Shown: piece after piece, positions 1 through 8,142 of the stretch
How the letters are laid out: the number at the start of each line of letters is the position of its first letter
How positions within the stretch are numbered: the first letter of the stretch is position 1
Source of the DNA: a virus
Strand: one strand, 5' to 3'
DNA length: 21,106 nucleotides
IMG/VR virus record: IMGVR_UViG_3300018084_000296
Span: 1 to 21,106 of that record
Made by a program: the position numbers and the translations under genes
Notes under the pieces: generated by a model
Told to the model about the DNA's origin: nothing
Database searches by the model: none
Seen by the model: only the letters and a program-made list of their open reading frames with translations

Positions 1-579
1 AATTAATTCTCGCTCTAAATCAGCCTTTAGTTTATTTGCTTCAGTAGTCTGATTACCCTTTAATTCTTGAAGCTTAATTCCAATTTGAGCTTGTCTTTCT
101 GTTCTTGCCATAGCAGCAGCGTTAGTAGCTGTATTTCTAGCTAAAGCATCTTCGCCAGTTTTAACTGTTCTATCCATTGCATGTTCAGGTGCTGCTTCTG
201 CTATTGCTACTCTTCTACCAGCTACATCAATTCCAGCATCAGTTTTTTGTTCTGTATCAGCTAATCTTCTTTCACTTAATGCTAATTGCGCAGCTTGGTA
301 TGGATTAATCCCACCCGGATTGCCCATTCTAATATCCATAGGCCTATTAGCTTCCATAGCAGCCTGAAATGCAGGATTAGGCATCATAGGTGTAGGAGTA
401 GGCTGGTTATCAATACTTCGTTGTCTATCAACTTGAGTATCAATATTACCTTGTTGCTGAGCCATTCTAGCTTTTAGTAATGGAGCAATACTAGTTAAAA
501 ACTCATTATACATCGGATAACCAGTATCACGCTCTTTATTACCCTGACCAAAAATATTTTGCATTCTTAGAGGATTCAT
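1..579 (-). CDS. Unknown virion-region protein, 3' end cut by window edge
   Basis: The reading frame is open from an ATG at 579 to the first base of the window (193 codons, no stop), so only the N-terminal part is visible. The ATG directly follows the TAA of the upstream gene (TAA-ATG with no spacer), which supports coupled translation. The visible protein is hydrophilic. It has a Pro/Met/Asn-rich part at about residues 60-90 and then an Ala/Arg/Glu/Gln-rich stretch from about residue 95 that looks helical, probably coiled coil. I recognise no domain. Its position after the lytic transglycosylase, next to another Gln/Asn-rich protein, would fit an internal or ejected virion protein of a short-tailed phage. 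That is inference from position and composition only. Confidence 0.75.
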   Translation of the reverse strand, partial: MNPLRMQNIFGQGNKERDTGYPMYNEFLTSIAPLLKARMAQQQGNIDTQVDRQRSIDNQPTPTPMMPNPAFQAAMEANRPMDIRMGNPGGINPYQAAQLALSERRLADTEQKTDAGIDVAGRRVAIAEAAPEHAMDRTVKTGEDALARNTATNAAAMARTERQAQIGIKLQELKGNQTTEANKLKADLERELI

Positions 580-1557
580 TTAATTCCTCGATGCTCTAAG
601 GAAAGCATCAATTAATGCTTGGCCCTGATTCTGTTGTTGCGCGTTTTGCTGTAATGCTTGATTCCCAAATAAAGACGCGCGACCAGGAGTAGTTCCATAT
701 AAATTACCAGCACCAGATAACAAACTACCTGCCATTTGCTGCTGATTTAATGTATTACCAATATTACCTTGTTGAATTTGGGCTAGTAATCCTGAATGTC
801 CAATTTGATTACTAGCATTAACTTCTGACGCGCGATTACCTGCTGCTGCATTATTAGTGTTAATTGCATTTTGTGCATCAGTAACATGACTAGTAGCAGC
901 GTTTAATTGAGGCGCAAGTCCTACTCTGTTACTAGCAACATTTTGAGCAATTCCTGCATTTACATTAGATACTTGGTCACCTACAAGTTGTGCTTGCTCT
1001 CTAGCCATTCTAGCAGAAGAAGCACCGGCATTAGGACTATAACCACCACTAATACTACGACCCCTATCAGCATTTCGTTGTGCATTTGCATAAACTGACC
1101 TAATTGGACTGATACCTCTTGCTCTAAGTTCAGATTTATCTTCTGCACTATAACCTCCACTAGCTGCTAATTCAGACATATTACTTAAAGCAGCAGTATT
1201 TCTTGGGTCTTCAGTATATGAAGTTCTTTCAGGAGTAATATTCTGTGGTCTAGCAGGTAAAGGAACTTGACTAGGAGCACCACCAACCTTATTAATTAAT
1301 GAATCATATTGACTCATTAATCTATCATATTCCGGTTGTTGATTATAAGCACCAGTAATAGGTGCAGTTGTAGATTGTGCATTTATAGGAGCACTATTAG
1401 GTGGCTTTCCTCTAAATATACTCATATTAGTTCCTGCACCAGCTTTTGGTGCTACACCCTGGCGAATATTTTGCGTCATAGGTGCAGGAATAAATGGTTT
1501 AAAAGCTCCTACTGGATTTAATGGAGCAGCTTCAGTTCTTAGAGGAATAATAGGCAT
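580..1557 (-). CDS. Gln/Asn/Ala-rich unknown protein, possible internal virion protein
   Basis: A complete 325-residue frame. The ATG lies four bases after the stop of the transglycosylase gene, with an AGAAAG ribosome-binding-type sequence upstream. The first 75 residues are Pro/Ala-rich and probably disordered. The middle and C-terminal parts are dominated by Ala, Asn, Gln, Ser and Gly, with recurring short Asn/Ala and Gln runs (for instance residues 200-250 and 300-318). There is no signal peptide, membrane segment or recognisable catalytic motif. Low-complexity helical proteins of this kind often sit beside the virion transglycosylase in short-tailed phages and are ejected with the DNA, so an internal or ejection protein is a reasonable guess. 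No motif proves it. Confidence 0.8.
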   Translation of the reverse strand: MPIIPLRTEAAPLNPVGAFKPFIPAPMTQNIRQGVAPKAGAGTNMSIFRGKPPNSAPINAQSTTAPITGAYNQQPEYDRLMSQYDSLINKVGGAPSQVPLPARPQNITPERTSYTEDPRNTAALSNMSELAASGGYSAEDKSELRARGISPIRSVYANAQRNADRGRSISGGYSPNAGASSARMAREQAQLVGDQVSNVNAGIAQNVASNRVGLAPQLNAATSHVTDAQNAINTNNAAAGNRASEVNASNQIGHSGLLAQIQQGNIGNTLNQQQMAGSLLSGAGNLYGTTPGRASLFGNQALQQNAQQQNQGQALIDAFLRASRN

Positions 1558-1561
1558 TAAC

Positions 1562-2092
1562 TTATGCTTTCTGGATTTGAATCTGTCTTGCTAATACTTT
1601 ATTGCTATAAACACTAGCATTCTGCCAATTTCCATATCCTGCATTGTAAGCAGCAATTGCTTGAGCCAAATTACCCTTAGACCATTTAATATTTCTAGCT
1701 AAAACCGCGCAACCATATTCAATACCATATGTAGGATTGCATAATTGAGTTAAACAATATTCTTGAAATCCAGCTTCTCTAGCAACTGCACCCATTACTT
1801 GCATTAAACCCCAACTACATTGTTGATTCCACCATTCCTGGTCTGCATCTATCCCACGTAATCCTCTTAGGTCATAGAAATCTGGCGGTGGATATTTATC
1901 AGCTATTTCTAATTTACTAACTTCACGAAATGGTTTTTTTAATTTAACATCCCAAAAATATTTATATTTAGGTTCAGGATTATTCCACCAAGTATAACCT
2001 TCTGATTCAATCATGCATACAGCTATTACAAGACTTGGTAATAACTGATATTTAGTGGCAATTATTTCAACTTCTCGATTATATAAAAACAT
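1562..2092 (-). CDS. Virion-type lytic transglycosylase (SLT-like)
   Basis: A 176-residue protein with the hallmarks of the goose-lysozyme/SLT transglycosylase fold, which cleaves the MurNAc-GlcNAc bond of peptidoglycan. The catalytic Glu is probably E29 in the MIESEG motif. The substrate-groove motif SWGLMQVM lies at 93-100, and the AIAAYNAG motif typical of SLT domains at 145-152. Residues 35-90 form an insert between the catalytic Glu and the SWGLMQ motif, common in phage versions. There is no signal peptide, so it is either carried in the virion to open the wall during entry or released by a holin. It overlaps the upstream fibre gene by one base (TAATG), with a weak AAGAAAG ribosome site. 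Its place among tail and internal-protein genes argues for a virion role over a pure lysis role. Confidence 0.9.
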   Translation of the reverse strand: MFLYNREVEIIATKYQLLPSLVIAVCMIESEGYTWWNNPEPKYKYFWDVKLKKPFREVSKLEIADKYPPPDFYDLRGLRGIDADQEWWNQQCSWGLMQVMGAVAREAGFQEYCLTQLCNPTYGIEYGCAVLARNIKWSKGNLAQAIAAYNAGYGNWQNASVYSNKVLARQIQIQKA

Positions 2093-2967
2093 TAAATTAC
2101 TTTCTTACCACGCATTATCGAACCAGCATGAACTCTACAACTAGTTGCTGGTGCAGCAGTAGATTGTGCAAATTGCAGTTTAAAGTTAGCATTTGCACTA
2201 AATTGAAATAGCCCTTTGATATAACATACTCTAGGAGTTCCAATTACAGCATTAGTTCCGATAGACATAATTGCTGTAGCTGCTCCTGATGCATGACCCA
2301 TTATCTGTTGATTAATAGTATCACTATTGCCCATACCTAATACAAATGATGTTCCAGATAATACACCTGCTGATACTACTAATTTTAATGACAAGTCAGA
2401 AGTTACAACATCAGCAGAGTATAATAACATTAACTCTACTAGCCATACTTCATTAGCTAGAACAGCAATAGTAAAATCTGTGCAATCTACAAATACTACT
2501 GAATTAGTTACATCTTGTAATGCAGCCTTAACTATTGAAGTTGTCCAATCTGAACTACCTGCACCTGCAGGAATAGAATATGCTCCCACGCCATCTAAAT
2601 ACTTAGTAGCATCATTAGGAGCTTTAGGTGCAAATCCATGTGCTGTTATACTTACATTTTTAGTAACATTATCTGCAATAAGTAATTTAGCCTCTGTAAC
2701 TTGCGCATCTGCAATTTTAGCTGTAACAATTGTATTTGCGGGAATAGTAGCAACTTGTGAACCTGAACCCGGACCTGCAGTTACATCTCCAGTTAATTGA
2801 GTAATTGCAGCTACGCCAGCGGGGGCAGAATAACTAACCCATGCAGCTCCATCAGATTGCTCAATTATATCTTCATCAGTTACAAAGTATAATACCCCTG
2901 TTCCTACAACTGTAGCTAAAGGTTGGTTAGCTCTTGTATCTCTAAGATGAACATCTTCTAGATTCAT
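2092..2967 (-). CDS. Tail fibre/appendage protein with shared N-terminal anchor
   Basis: A 291-residue protein built like a short phage fibre. Residues 11-49 form an N-terminal module with the signature LYFVTDE..IEQ...AW.SYS, found almost unchanged in the fibre gene two genes upstream. Residues 55-100 carry shaft-type sequence (LTGDVTAGPGSG, then TVTAKIADAQVTEAKLL-like repeats) familiar from trimeric phage fibre shafts. From about residue 135 a beta-rich C-terminal domain follows, resembling the jelly-roll tips that bind receptors. The start overlaps the upstream stop (TAATG) and a GGAG sequence lies about 13 bases upstream. A host-recognition or side-appendage role is likely. Which receptor it binds cannot be read from the sequence. 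Confidence 0.8.
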   Translation of the reverse strand: MNLEDVHLRDTRANQPLATVVGTGVLYFVTDEDIIEQSDGAAWVSYSAPAGVAAITQLTGDVTAGPGSGSQVATIPANTIVTAKIADAQVTEAKLLIADNVTKNVSITAHGFAPKAPNDATKYLDGVGAYSIPAGAGSSDWTTSIVKAALQDVTNSVVFVDCTDFTIAVLANEVWLVELMLLYSADVVTSDLSLKLVVSAGVLSGTSFVLGMGNSDTINQQIMGHASGAATAIMSIGTNAVIGTPRVCYIKGLFQFSANANFKLQFAQSTAAPATSCRVHAGSIMRGKKVI

Positions 2968-3299
2968 TAATCTGGTGCTCCGCTAAGAACTCCGCTACCT
3001 AACTTACCATCAGTTTGTAGTCGTTCAGTAATTCTTCGTTCTAGCGATTTTGTAGAAAGATTAACTTTATTTAATTGTTTAAGTAAGTCATCAATTGTTG
3101 TGCTAGTTTCACTATCAGACATAATACAAGTTAAATGACGACCATTAAGAATAAATCCAGATTGATTAGTTTCTCGATATATAGCTACAACCTTTGCAGG
3201 AGCATCTGGATGTTTTCTAGTCAAAGTAGTTGACCAAAGTGCAAATTCTACCGTTCCAGCATCAGTATAAACGGGTGTTGTTAAAGTTACTTTTTCCAT
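2967..3299 (-). CDS. Small virion-associated protein of unknown function
   Basis: A 110-residue protein. The first 60 residues alternate hydrophobic and polar residues as in beta-structure. Residues 66-95 form an amphipathic helix with the phrase LNKVNLSTKSLERRI. The C-terminus is Gly-rich (GKLGSGVLSG). Small proteins of this layout, with a final Gly-rich LG.G.VSG..D-like tail, are familiar to me from tail-fibre clusters of other phages, but I know no assigned function. It is locked between two fibre genes by one-base TAATG overlaps on both sides. Candidate roles are fibre attachment, trimer capping or chaperone; the sequence does not decide between them. Confidence 0.75.
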   Translation of the reverse strand: MEKVTLTTPVYTDAGTVEFALWSTTLTRKHPDAPAKVVAIYRETNQSGFILNGRHLTCIMSDSETSTTIDDLLKQLNKVNLSTKSLERRITERLQTDGKLGSGVLSGAPD

Positions 3300-3865
3300 T
3301 AAGTAATCTCAAAAATAGCATTTCCCACTACACGAGTTCCATCAGCTCCTAATGTCCAATTACCAACTAATTTATATAGATATAAAGCTGGTGTTGTAGC
3401 AAAAGCTGTCCATTGACCTAATGTTAATGCTCCACTTGCATCATTATAAAAGAATGAACCTCGCATAGTTCTTAGTGGTGTTATAGCTGCTGGTAATGCA
3501 ATAATAAGAAATTGGTCAGCTACTCCACCAACAGTAGAAGTTGCTATTTCAAAAGAAACAATAACAGTTTTTCGATTAAGAAATGCATATGCAAGTAAAA
3601 TAAAATCTCCAACTGCTACAGTCCAAGTCATTGCTCCTGAACCAGTATAATCTCCAGCATTAAAAGCTAAAGCAACCCAAGCTCCTGATGATGGCCCAGA
3701 ATAACTTTCCCATGCACTAGCACCTGCTTGTTCAATAACAAATTCATCAGTAACAAAATATAAAGTTCCTTGTAATACAGTATTGTATGCTGGTTGTAAA
3801 GCGCGCGTTCCTCTTCTATGTATTCCTCTTGTTTTACGATAAGAATCAGAAGGTAATAAACTCAT
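3299..3865 (-). CDS. Tail fibre/appendage protein, paralogous N-terminus
   Basis: A 188-residue protein. Residues 19-58 match the N-terminal module of the 291-residue fibre protein downstream (TRALQP, then G.LYFVTDE..IEQ...AW.SYS.P). The rest (about 60-188) is a different, beta-rich domain with repeated aromatic and Gly/Thr positions, ending in a strand-like FEIT. The shared head and unrelated tip suggest two fibre variants, or a fibre plus a decoration protein, using one docking site. The gene overlaps its upstream neighbour by four bases (ATGA). It is shorter than a typical full-length fibre, so it may be a tip subunit or a short spike. Confidence 0.78.
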   Translation of the reverse strand: MSLLPSDSYRKTRGIHRRGTRALQPAYNTVLQGTLYFVTDEFVIEQAGASAWESYSGPSSGAWVALAFNAGDYTGSGAMTWTVAVGDFILLAYAFLNRKTVIVSFEIATSTVGGVADQFLIIALPAAITPLRTMRGSFFYNDASGALTLGQWTAFATTPALYLYKLVGNWTLGADGTRVVGNAIFEIT

Positions 3866-4254
3866 GGTATATGCACCATGATAGCATTACCATCAACAAA
3901 TACTAATTCAGGTTCAACTAAATCACCATCAGTTAATATGTCCCAAGTTACACCTGCTAATGAAATTAAAGTAAGTTGGCCTGGAACTGATATATCAAAT
4001 ATCATTCCTGCGCCAGCAATTAATTGTCGTGAATTAATTAAATCAGCAGTTTCATCTGATTCAGTTAAATAACTAAGACTAGCAACTGCACCAACAGAAC
4101 CAGATATAATATTTGTAACTTCTGTACCTGCAACTTGTGACTGTTTTAATGCGTCAATAAGAGAATTAATTACTTGAAACAAAGTAGCATTTTGTTGTGC
4201 TAATCCACTAGCAGCTAATTGAGCTTTTAATCTACTTAAATCGGGTTGAATCAT
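3862..4254 (-). CDS. Tail-fibre adaptor-like protein
   Basis: A 130-residue protein. Residues 18-40 form a helix containing QVINSLIDALKQ, followed by a Gly/Ser turn and the phrase SRQLIAGAGMIFDISVPGQLTL at about 74-95. The C-terminal part reads WDILTDGDLVEPELVFVDGN followed by AIMVHIP. These two phrases are familiar from short fibre-neck or baseplate-wedge proteins in many phages, where a helix precedes a small beta domain. An adaptor that joins fibres to the tail is the best guess; no experimental family name comes to mind. It is linked by TAATG to the upstream gene and by ATGA to the downstream one. Confidence 0.75.
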   Translation of the reverse strand: MIQPDLSRLKAQLAASGLAQQNATLFQVINSLIDALKQSQVAGTEVTNIISGSVGAVASLSYLTESDETADLINSRQLIAGAGMIFDISVPGQLTLISLAGVTWDILTDGDLVEPELVFVDGNAIMVHIP

Positions 4255-4520
4255 TACCCTGGATAATCTGTAGCTACTGGTTTAAAGAAAATTATGATTT
4301 TCTTAATTTCAAAGTATTCATTTATTTCAGTAGTTTCAATTTTTAAAGTTGCGCGCTCTTGATTAAAATTACTTAATCTAGTTGCCTGTCGATTGGTAGA
4401 TGCTTCAAGGGACAGAGGAACTAAATCTTGCTCATAAACTTCACTTAAAGACTGGAATTTTAATTTGAGATTACCAGTTCCTTGTGCTCGGATTTTGATT
4501 GCTGTATAATGATGAATCAT
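4254..4520 (-). CDS. Small tail protein, unknown function
   Basis: An 88-residue protein, mostly predicted beta-strand, with phrases such as KIRAQGTGNLKLKF (residues 9-22) and INEYFEIKKIIIFFKPV (residues 66-82). Similar wording occurs, as far as I recall, at the C-terminus of the large stabilisation/hub-like proteins of related phages, so this could be a separate gene for a domain that is fused elsewhere. That recollection needs a profile search. It overlaps both neighbours (ATGA with the upstream gene, TAATG with the downstream gene), and an AGGG sequence lies close to the downstream start. Confidence 0.72.
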   Translation of the reverse strand: MIHHYTAIKIRAQGTGNLKLKFQSLSEVYEQDLVPLSLEASTNRQATRLSNFNQERATLKIETTEINEYFEIKKIIIFFKPVATDYPG

Positions 4521-5446
4521 GGAAGAAAACCTAACTTAACAAATGGATTAGGAATTGTTACATCAACATATTCATCACCAGCACGATTATATAATCTATC
4601 AAATTTCTGACCAGGAATTAAAGTGTAAATTCCACTAGGGTCAGAATACATTACAAATTCAATTGGTCCTGCTTGATTAATTTCTCCAACTGAAATACTT
4701 CCTAATTTAATTCCACCAACAGGAACAAATTCAAGGTCAGTTAAGGGTTCTTCACTTACAACAGCTTCAGTAGACCACGGAGAAAATGTTTGCGCAATAG
4801 GGTCATAAGCGCGCAATCTATATATTGCAATTTCTGCTGGAAGTTCTATTGTATAATCCCCATCTGCTGGAACTATAGGAGGTGGAATAAGAGCTATTGT
4901 TTCCCAAGTTTCTCCATCATCTGTTGATTTTTGAATCTCAAATCCTACTTCATCAGGAAGTAAATATTGATGTTGCCAACCAAGATTTATAAAATGTTCT
5001 ACTCCAGGGTCAACAATTATATCAGAAGGAATAGGTAAAGCAGGGTCTTCAACATATTGGTCAAGTGGGAAGCCTGCACTAATAGTAACATTTAAATTGA
5101 CAACTGCATCTAAATCAATGAAATTAGCTTCAACTCTAACTGACAGATGCATCATTCCATCAGTAAAAGTTACATTTCCATTACTAGTTGCATATTCTCT
5201 ATAATCACCATTATTAGTAAATGTTAAAAGTGTTCCTATAAATCCTCCTGAATCACTGCCAATAGCGACTTCTGTGCCAGGATAAGTTATAATAGATAGA
5301 GAACCATTACTAGGTTCTATACCTGATACTGTAGCACTTACAGTAAATACTTCAGCAACGCACCATCCACCATCAAAATCAGTTAGAGGAATACCTAATG
5401 CAGCTTGAGCTAATGTTCCAGTCCAGAGTTTTTCAACTAATGGCAT
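4517..5446 (-). CDS. Tail protein with a fibronectin-III-like domain
   Basis: A 309-residue protein with three parts. Residues 1-130 are a beta-rich N-terminal domain. Residues about 143-232 have the layout of a fibronectin type III/Ig-like domain: a proline-rich lead-in, a LGWQHQ strand, FEIQKSTDDGETW, then YRLRAYDP and a final strand with WST. The C-terminal part (about 240-309) contains PVGGIKLGSISVGEI and a FVMYSDPSG strand. Fn3-type domains are common on exposed phage tail proteins and are thought to help surface contact. The ATG follows the upstream stop by six bases with no convincing Shine-Dalgarno sequence, so it may depend on re-initiation. Function beyond tail structural protein is not shown. 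Confidence 0.8.
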   Translation of the reverse strand: MPLVEKLWTGTLAQAALGIPLTDFDGGWCVAEVFTVSATVSGIEPSNGSLSIITYPGTEVAIGSDSGGFIGTLLTFTNNGDYREYATSNGNVTFTDGMMHLSVRVEANFIDLDAVVNLNVTISAGFPLDQYVEDPALPIPSDIIVDPGVEHFINLGWQHQYLLPDEVGFEIQKSTDDGETWETIALIPPPIVPADGDYTIELPAEIAIYRLRAYDPIAQTFSPWSTEAVVSEEPLTDLEFVPVGGIKLGSISVGEINQAGPIEFVMYSDPSGIYTLIPGQKFDRLYNRAGDEYVDVTIPNPFVKLGFLP

Positions 5447-5452
5447 TTTATT

Positions 5453-5845
5453 TTACGCACATTCAAATCTAGGAATAAATCTAATTCGCGCATTTAATAC
5501 AGGAATAAAAGGAACTACAGGAAATCTTTCTGAATATCTAAGTAAATTAGTTACATTATCAATTACATAATATCCATAAACATTTCCTGTTCCACCTGTA
5601 ATTCCAGTAAACAACCATTCAGCATATACATTGTATAATGCATAACTTGGTGAACCAGGAGTAATAACCCAATTAGCAGGATGTAATGTTATTTCTGCAT
5701 AACCACCTCCAGTTACCTGAGTAAATGAAGCATGAGTATCAGTTTCAGCAGGAGTCAAATTATTAGCAAACAATCTTAATTTATGAATATTAGTAAATAA
5801 ATAAGTCAATGCTTCGACTTCAACTACGTTTGGAACTACAATCAT
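5453..5845 (-). CDS. Small conserved virion protein, unknown role
   Basis: A 130-residue, strand-rich protein. It begins with a VPNVVEVEAL segment and has the phrase LRLFANNLTPAETDTHASF at about residues 23-41, then Gly/Tyr-rich loops and an Arg/Phe-rich end. Proteins starting like this are familiar from tail or capsid-decoration loci of many metagenomic phages, where they are usually annotated only as hypothetical structural proteins. The gene shares four bases (ATGA) with the upstream hub-like gene. I infer a virion component from its neighbours and fold type. Confidence 0.75.
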   Translation of the reverse strand: MIVVPNVVEVEALTYLFTNIHKLRLFANNLTPAETDTHASFTQVTGGGYAEITLHPANWVITPGSPSYALYNVYAEWLFTGITGGTGNVYGYYVIDNVTNLLRYSERFPVVPFIPVLNARIRFIPRFECA

Positions 5846-7353
5846 AATGCAGCCTCAGCACCAATAATCAAAGTATCAATATTTACCAAAGCAATCGTAT
5901 TTACTTTCACATCAAATCTCCACGGTGCCCATCTAATTGCTTTTGGGTCTAATCCATTCGCGTAATTTCCTTCTAGCAATCTTCTATCGGGAAGTGCGCA
6001 ATATAAAACTTGTTTAATTGAATCATTTACCATTTGAATATATCTAAAATCATTTCTAGTTAAACTTAACCATAAATCAGATATTTTCCATGATAATTCA
6101 GGAAGTGAATAAATACCATTAAAAATCATTATTCCTTTATAGGATGCAATTAACAAGAAATTAACACTAGATGAACCCGAATCAATTACAGTAGCAATGC
6201 CATGAACACAAGTTCCTATTGCATCATCAATTGTAGTCATAGGCCAAGTAGAGGGAATATCACCATTATCTGTATAAGCAACCGTTTTAGTTCTTTTAAA
6301 AATATATAATACATCTCTTAGTTCTGCTCCATTAGTAATAGGGTTTCCATCTAAAGGAACAATAAGTAATCCATCAACTTGGTCAAATGCTTCTGGTTCA
6401 CCTACGGCGGAAATGAGAACAATGGAAATATCTGCAAAAGTAGTATAGAGACACATTCTACCATGATACATACACAAACCAACACCAGCAGGAATTTCAC
6501 CATAATTATCAGATAAGTGAGAAGCATCTTCAAGTAAATCTGCATCGAAAAATCCTATGTTAGTTAAGGTAGTTGTTACATTATCAAATACTGTAGCATT
6601 TGGAATAAAGAAGTATGTTTGATTAACAAAATCAGTAATTACTGCTGTTTTTCTGATAGTTGATACAATATGTCTTTTAGTTACTGCTGCATTAGGTGAA
6701 ACTGGAATTGAACTGAAACTAATAGTGCTATTAGCAGTCATATTGAAACTTCTGAATGCACTAGGCGCGCTTAATGCTCCAGTATCAGTTTCATATACAA
6801 CTGCAAATGCATGATGCCCACCATCTGAATTTCCTGCTGCGCCTACTGAAGCACCTAAAGTTCCTACAGGTGCTACTATTCCTGCCTTTCGCGCTGCAGT
6901 TCCATCTCCTTTATAAACATATAAAAACTGACCTGTCATTCCTCTTTCAACATTTAATCCACCTATAACTGTAGTAGTAAAAGGAGTAATGTATGCGCGA
7001 CCTGCATAGGGAACGAAACCAAAATCAGTCATTCCTGCAATAGTTAGTAAAGGTCCATGAACTGTTGTAGTATCAACTACATGATATATTTTTCCATCTA
7101 CTCCATCATAGGTCAAAACTATCAGAGTATTCTTATTTGCTGTAATGTAATTATATATTCTAACTACATTTCCTAATGGTACAACTACATCTTGATGTAG
7201 TCCTAAACCATCGCGCGTTCTAAATGCTTTATTACCTATGAAAGTATAATTCTCACCATCTGAAAAATGGTCCTGTGGCACAGATTCTTCATCGCCTTTT
7301 TTCCAAAGGCCATTAAAATCTGTAAGTTCTATTGGTTCGTGTTCCCTATACAT
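5842..7353 (-). CDS. DNA-stabilisation/tail-hub-like virion protein
   Basis: A 503-residue protein. It opens with a segment typical of phage head-completion or stabilisation proteins (LTDFNGLWKKGDEESVPQDH at about residues 11-30, followed by F.DGENYTF), then alternating strand-rich blocks that could form a beta-propeller-like body. Its place two genes after the head-tail adaptor matches the packaged-DNA stabilisation/hub protein of short-tailed phages, though sequence identity to a named family is not something I can see. The ATG has an in-frame TAA immediately upstream, so the start is fixed, yet no Shine-Dalgarno sequence is present. Instead a 110-nt self-complementary leader precedes it, unlike any other gene here. 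Confidence 0.72.
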   Translation of the reverse strand: MYREHEPIELTDFNGLWKKGDEESVPQDHFSDGENYTFIGNKAFRTRDGLGLHQDVVVPLGNVVRIYNYITANKNTLIVLTYDGVDGKIYHVVDTTTVHGPLLTIAGMTDFGFVPYAGRAYITPFTTTVIGGLNVERGMTGQFLYVYKGDGTAARKAGIVAPVGTLGASVGAAGNSDGGHHAFAVVYETDTGALSAPSAFRSFNMTANSTISFSSIPVSPNAAVTKRHIVSTIRKTAVITDFVNQTYFFIPNATVFDNVTTTLTNIGFFDADLLEDASHLSDNYGEIPAGVGLCMYHGRMCLYTTFADISIVLISAVGEPEAFDQVDGLLIVPLDGNPITNGAELRDVLYIFKRTKTVAYTDNGDIPSTWPMTTIDDAIGTCVHGIATVIDSGSSSVNFLLIASYKGIMIFNGIYSLPELSWKISDLWLSLTRNDFRYIQMVNDSIKQVLYCALPDRRLLEGNYANGLDPKAIRWAPWRFDVKVNTIALVNIDTLIIGAEAAL

Positions 7354-7361
7354 TTATTTAA

Positions 7362-7457
7362 TTAGAGAGTTACTTCACGTTTATTACACAGGATTATGTA
7401 ATATCTTCTTTCATGGCCTTGGAACCTTTTAATTGAAGTAATGAAATAACTCTCTAA
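7362..7457 (-). promoter_or_regulatory. Self-complementary leader before the stabilisation/hub gene
   Basis: The longest spacer inside the late run (7354-7463) is bounded by a perfect 11-base inverted repeat: TTAGAGAGTTA at 7362-7372 and TAACTCTCTAA at 7447-7457. Next to the outer arms, CTTC (7373-7376) can also pair with a GAAG copy near 7435. On the transcript an inner stem ATTACA/TGTAAT can form, giving a closed, branched fold. The outer stem ends about nine bases before the ATG at 7353, and the usual ribosome-binding position contains CTCTCTAATT, not a purine-rich site. There is no U-tract, so it does not look like a terminator. A translational control element or RNase processing site is possible; the fold is inferred by eye. 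Confidence 0.55.
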
Positions 7458-7463
7458 ACTCAA

Positions 7464-8081
7464 TTAGAATCCAGTTGCATACAACTTATAGTTCAAAGTC
7501 CAACGAATTACTCCAGTAGCAGTGCCAGGATTTGTAAATGCTGCTGAAGTAACAAGACTAAATCCTACGTTTGGAGCTACAACTAAAGCTGTAACTGACA
7601 AAGGAACAAACTGAACAACTTTATCAGCAGCATTTCCAATAGAATTTGCAGCAGATGTTAAACCAGTAATTGCTGCACCACCTGTTGCATTAACTGTAGT
7701 ATTACCTCCTAAAGTATATGCTGCAACACCAAAATCATACATCATCATTAAAGAAATAAATTCAGCAGCAAATCCAGCTCCTGGTGCAGCTAGTAACGGA
7801 ACACCAGCAGCATGACCAAAATCACCTGCTGCTACTGAAACAAGTTGTGCTGCAGTAATTAAGCCCGTAAGCTGTTTAGAATGTGGTTTAGTCCAAACTG
7901 GAGCAAGTAAAGTTCCAATATTTACATATACATCTTTATTAGTTGTATCTGTATATGTTGAACCTGGGCCTGCAATTCCTGCACCATATAGCAATGCAGG
8001 AGCACCAGCACCAGCAAGAAAGAATATATTATTCTCTCTCATATCGTTCAACATTGCCTGAGTATTTCGCATCTTAATCAT
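7464..8081 (-). CDS. Probable head decoration or spike protein
   Basis: A 205-residue protein. After a short charged start, residues 25-62 hold a Gly-rich stretch and the phrase TYTDTTNKDVYVNIGTLLAP with PVWTK just after, a small motif seen at the head of many phage surface proteins. From about residue 75 onward the protein is Ala/Gly/Val/Thr-rich with regular hydrophobic alternation, consistent with a beta-sandwich. There are no cysteines and no membrane segment. AGAAAGG sits at a good ribosome-site distance upstream. Placed between the adaptor and the hub protein, it is likely a virion surface protein. Whether it decorates the head or the tail is not visible. Confidence 0.75.
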   Translation of the reverse strand: MIKMRNTQAMLNDMRENNIFFLAGAGAPALLYGAGIAGPGSTYTDTTNKDVYVNIGTLLAPVWTKPHSKQLTGLITAAQLVSVAAGDFGHAAGVPLLAAPGAGFAAEFISLMMMYDFGVAAYTLGGNTTVNATGGAAITGLTSAANSIGNAADKVVQFVPLSVTALVVAPNVGFSLVTSAAFTNPGTATGVIRWTLNYKLYATGF

Positions 8082-8142
8082 TTTGTGCCTTTCTGGTAAA
8101 CCGTATCACAGGTTCTATATATTTTACTGCTCTAGTTGGAAA

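Noticed and set aside
2327-2800. A 157-codon plus-strand frame
   Set aside because: It lies wholly antisense to a supported fibre gene and its composition mirrors that gene; there is no ribosome site or neighbour in the same direction.
7362-7457. Miniature transposable element with 11-base terminal repeats
   Set aside because: No target-site duplication at the borders and no second copy in the window; an RNA fold explains the repeat more simply.
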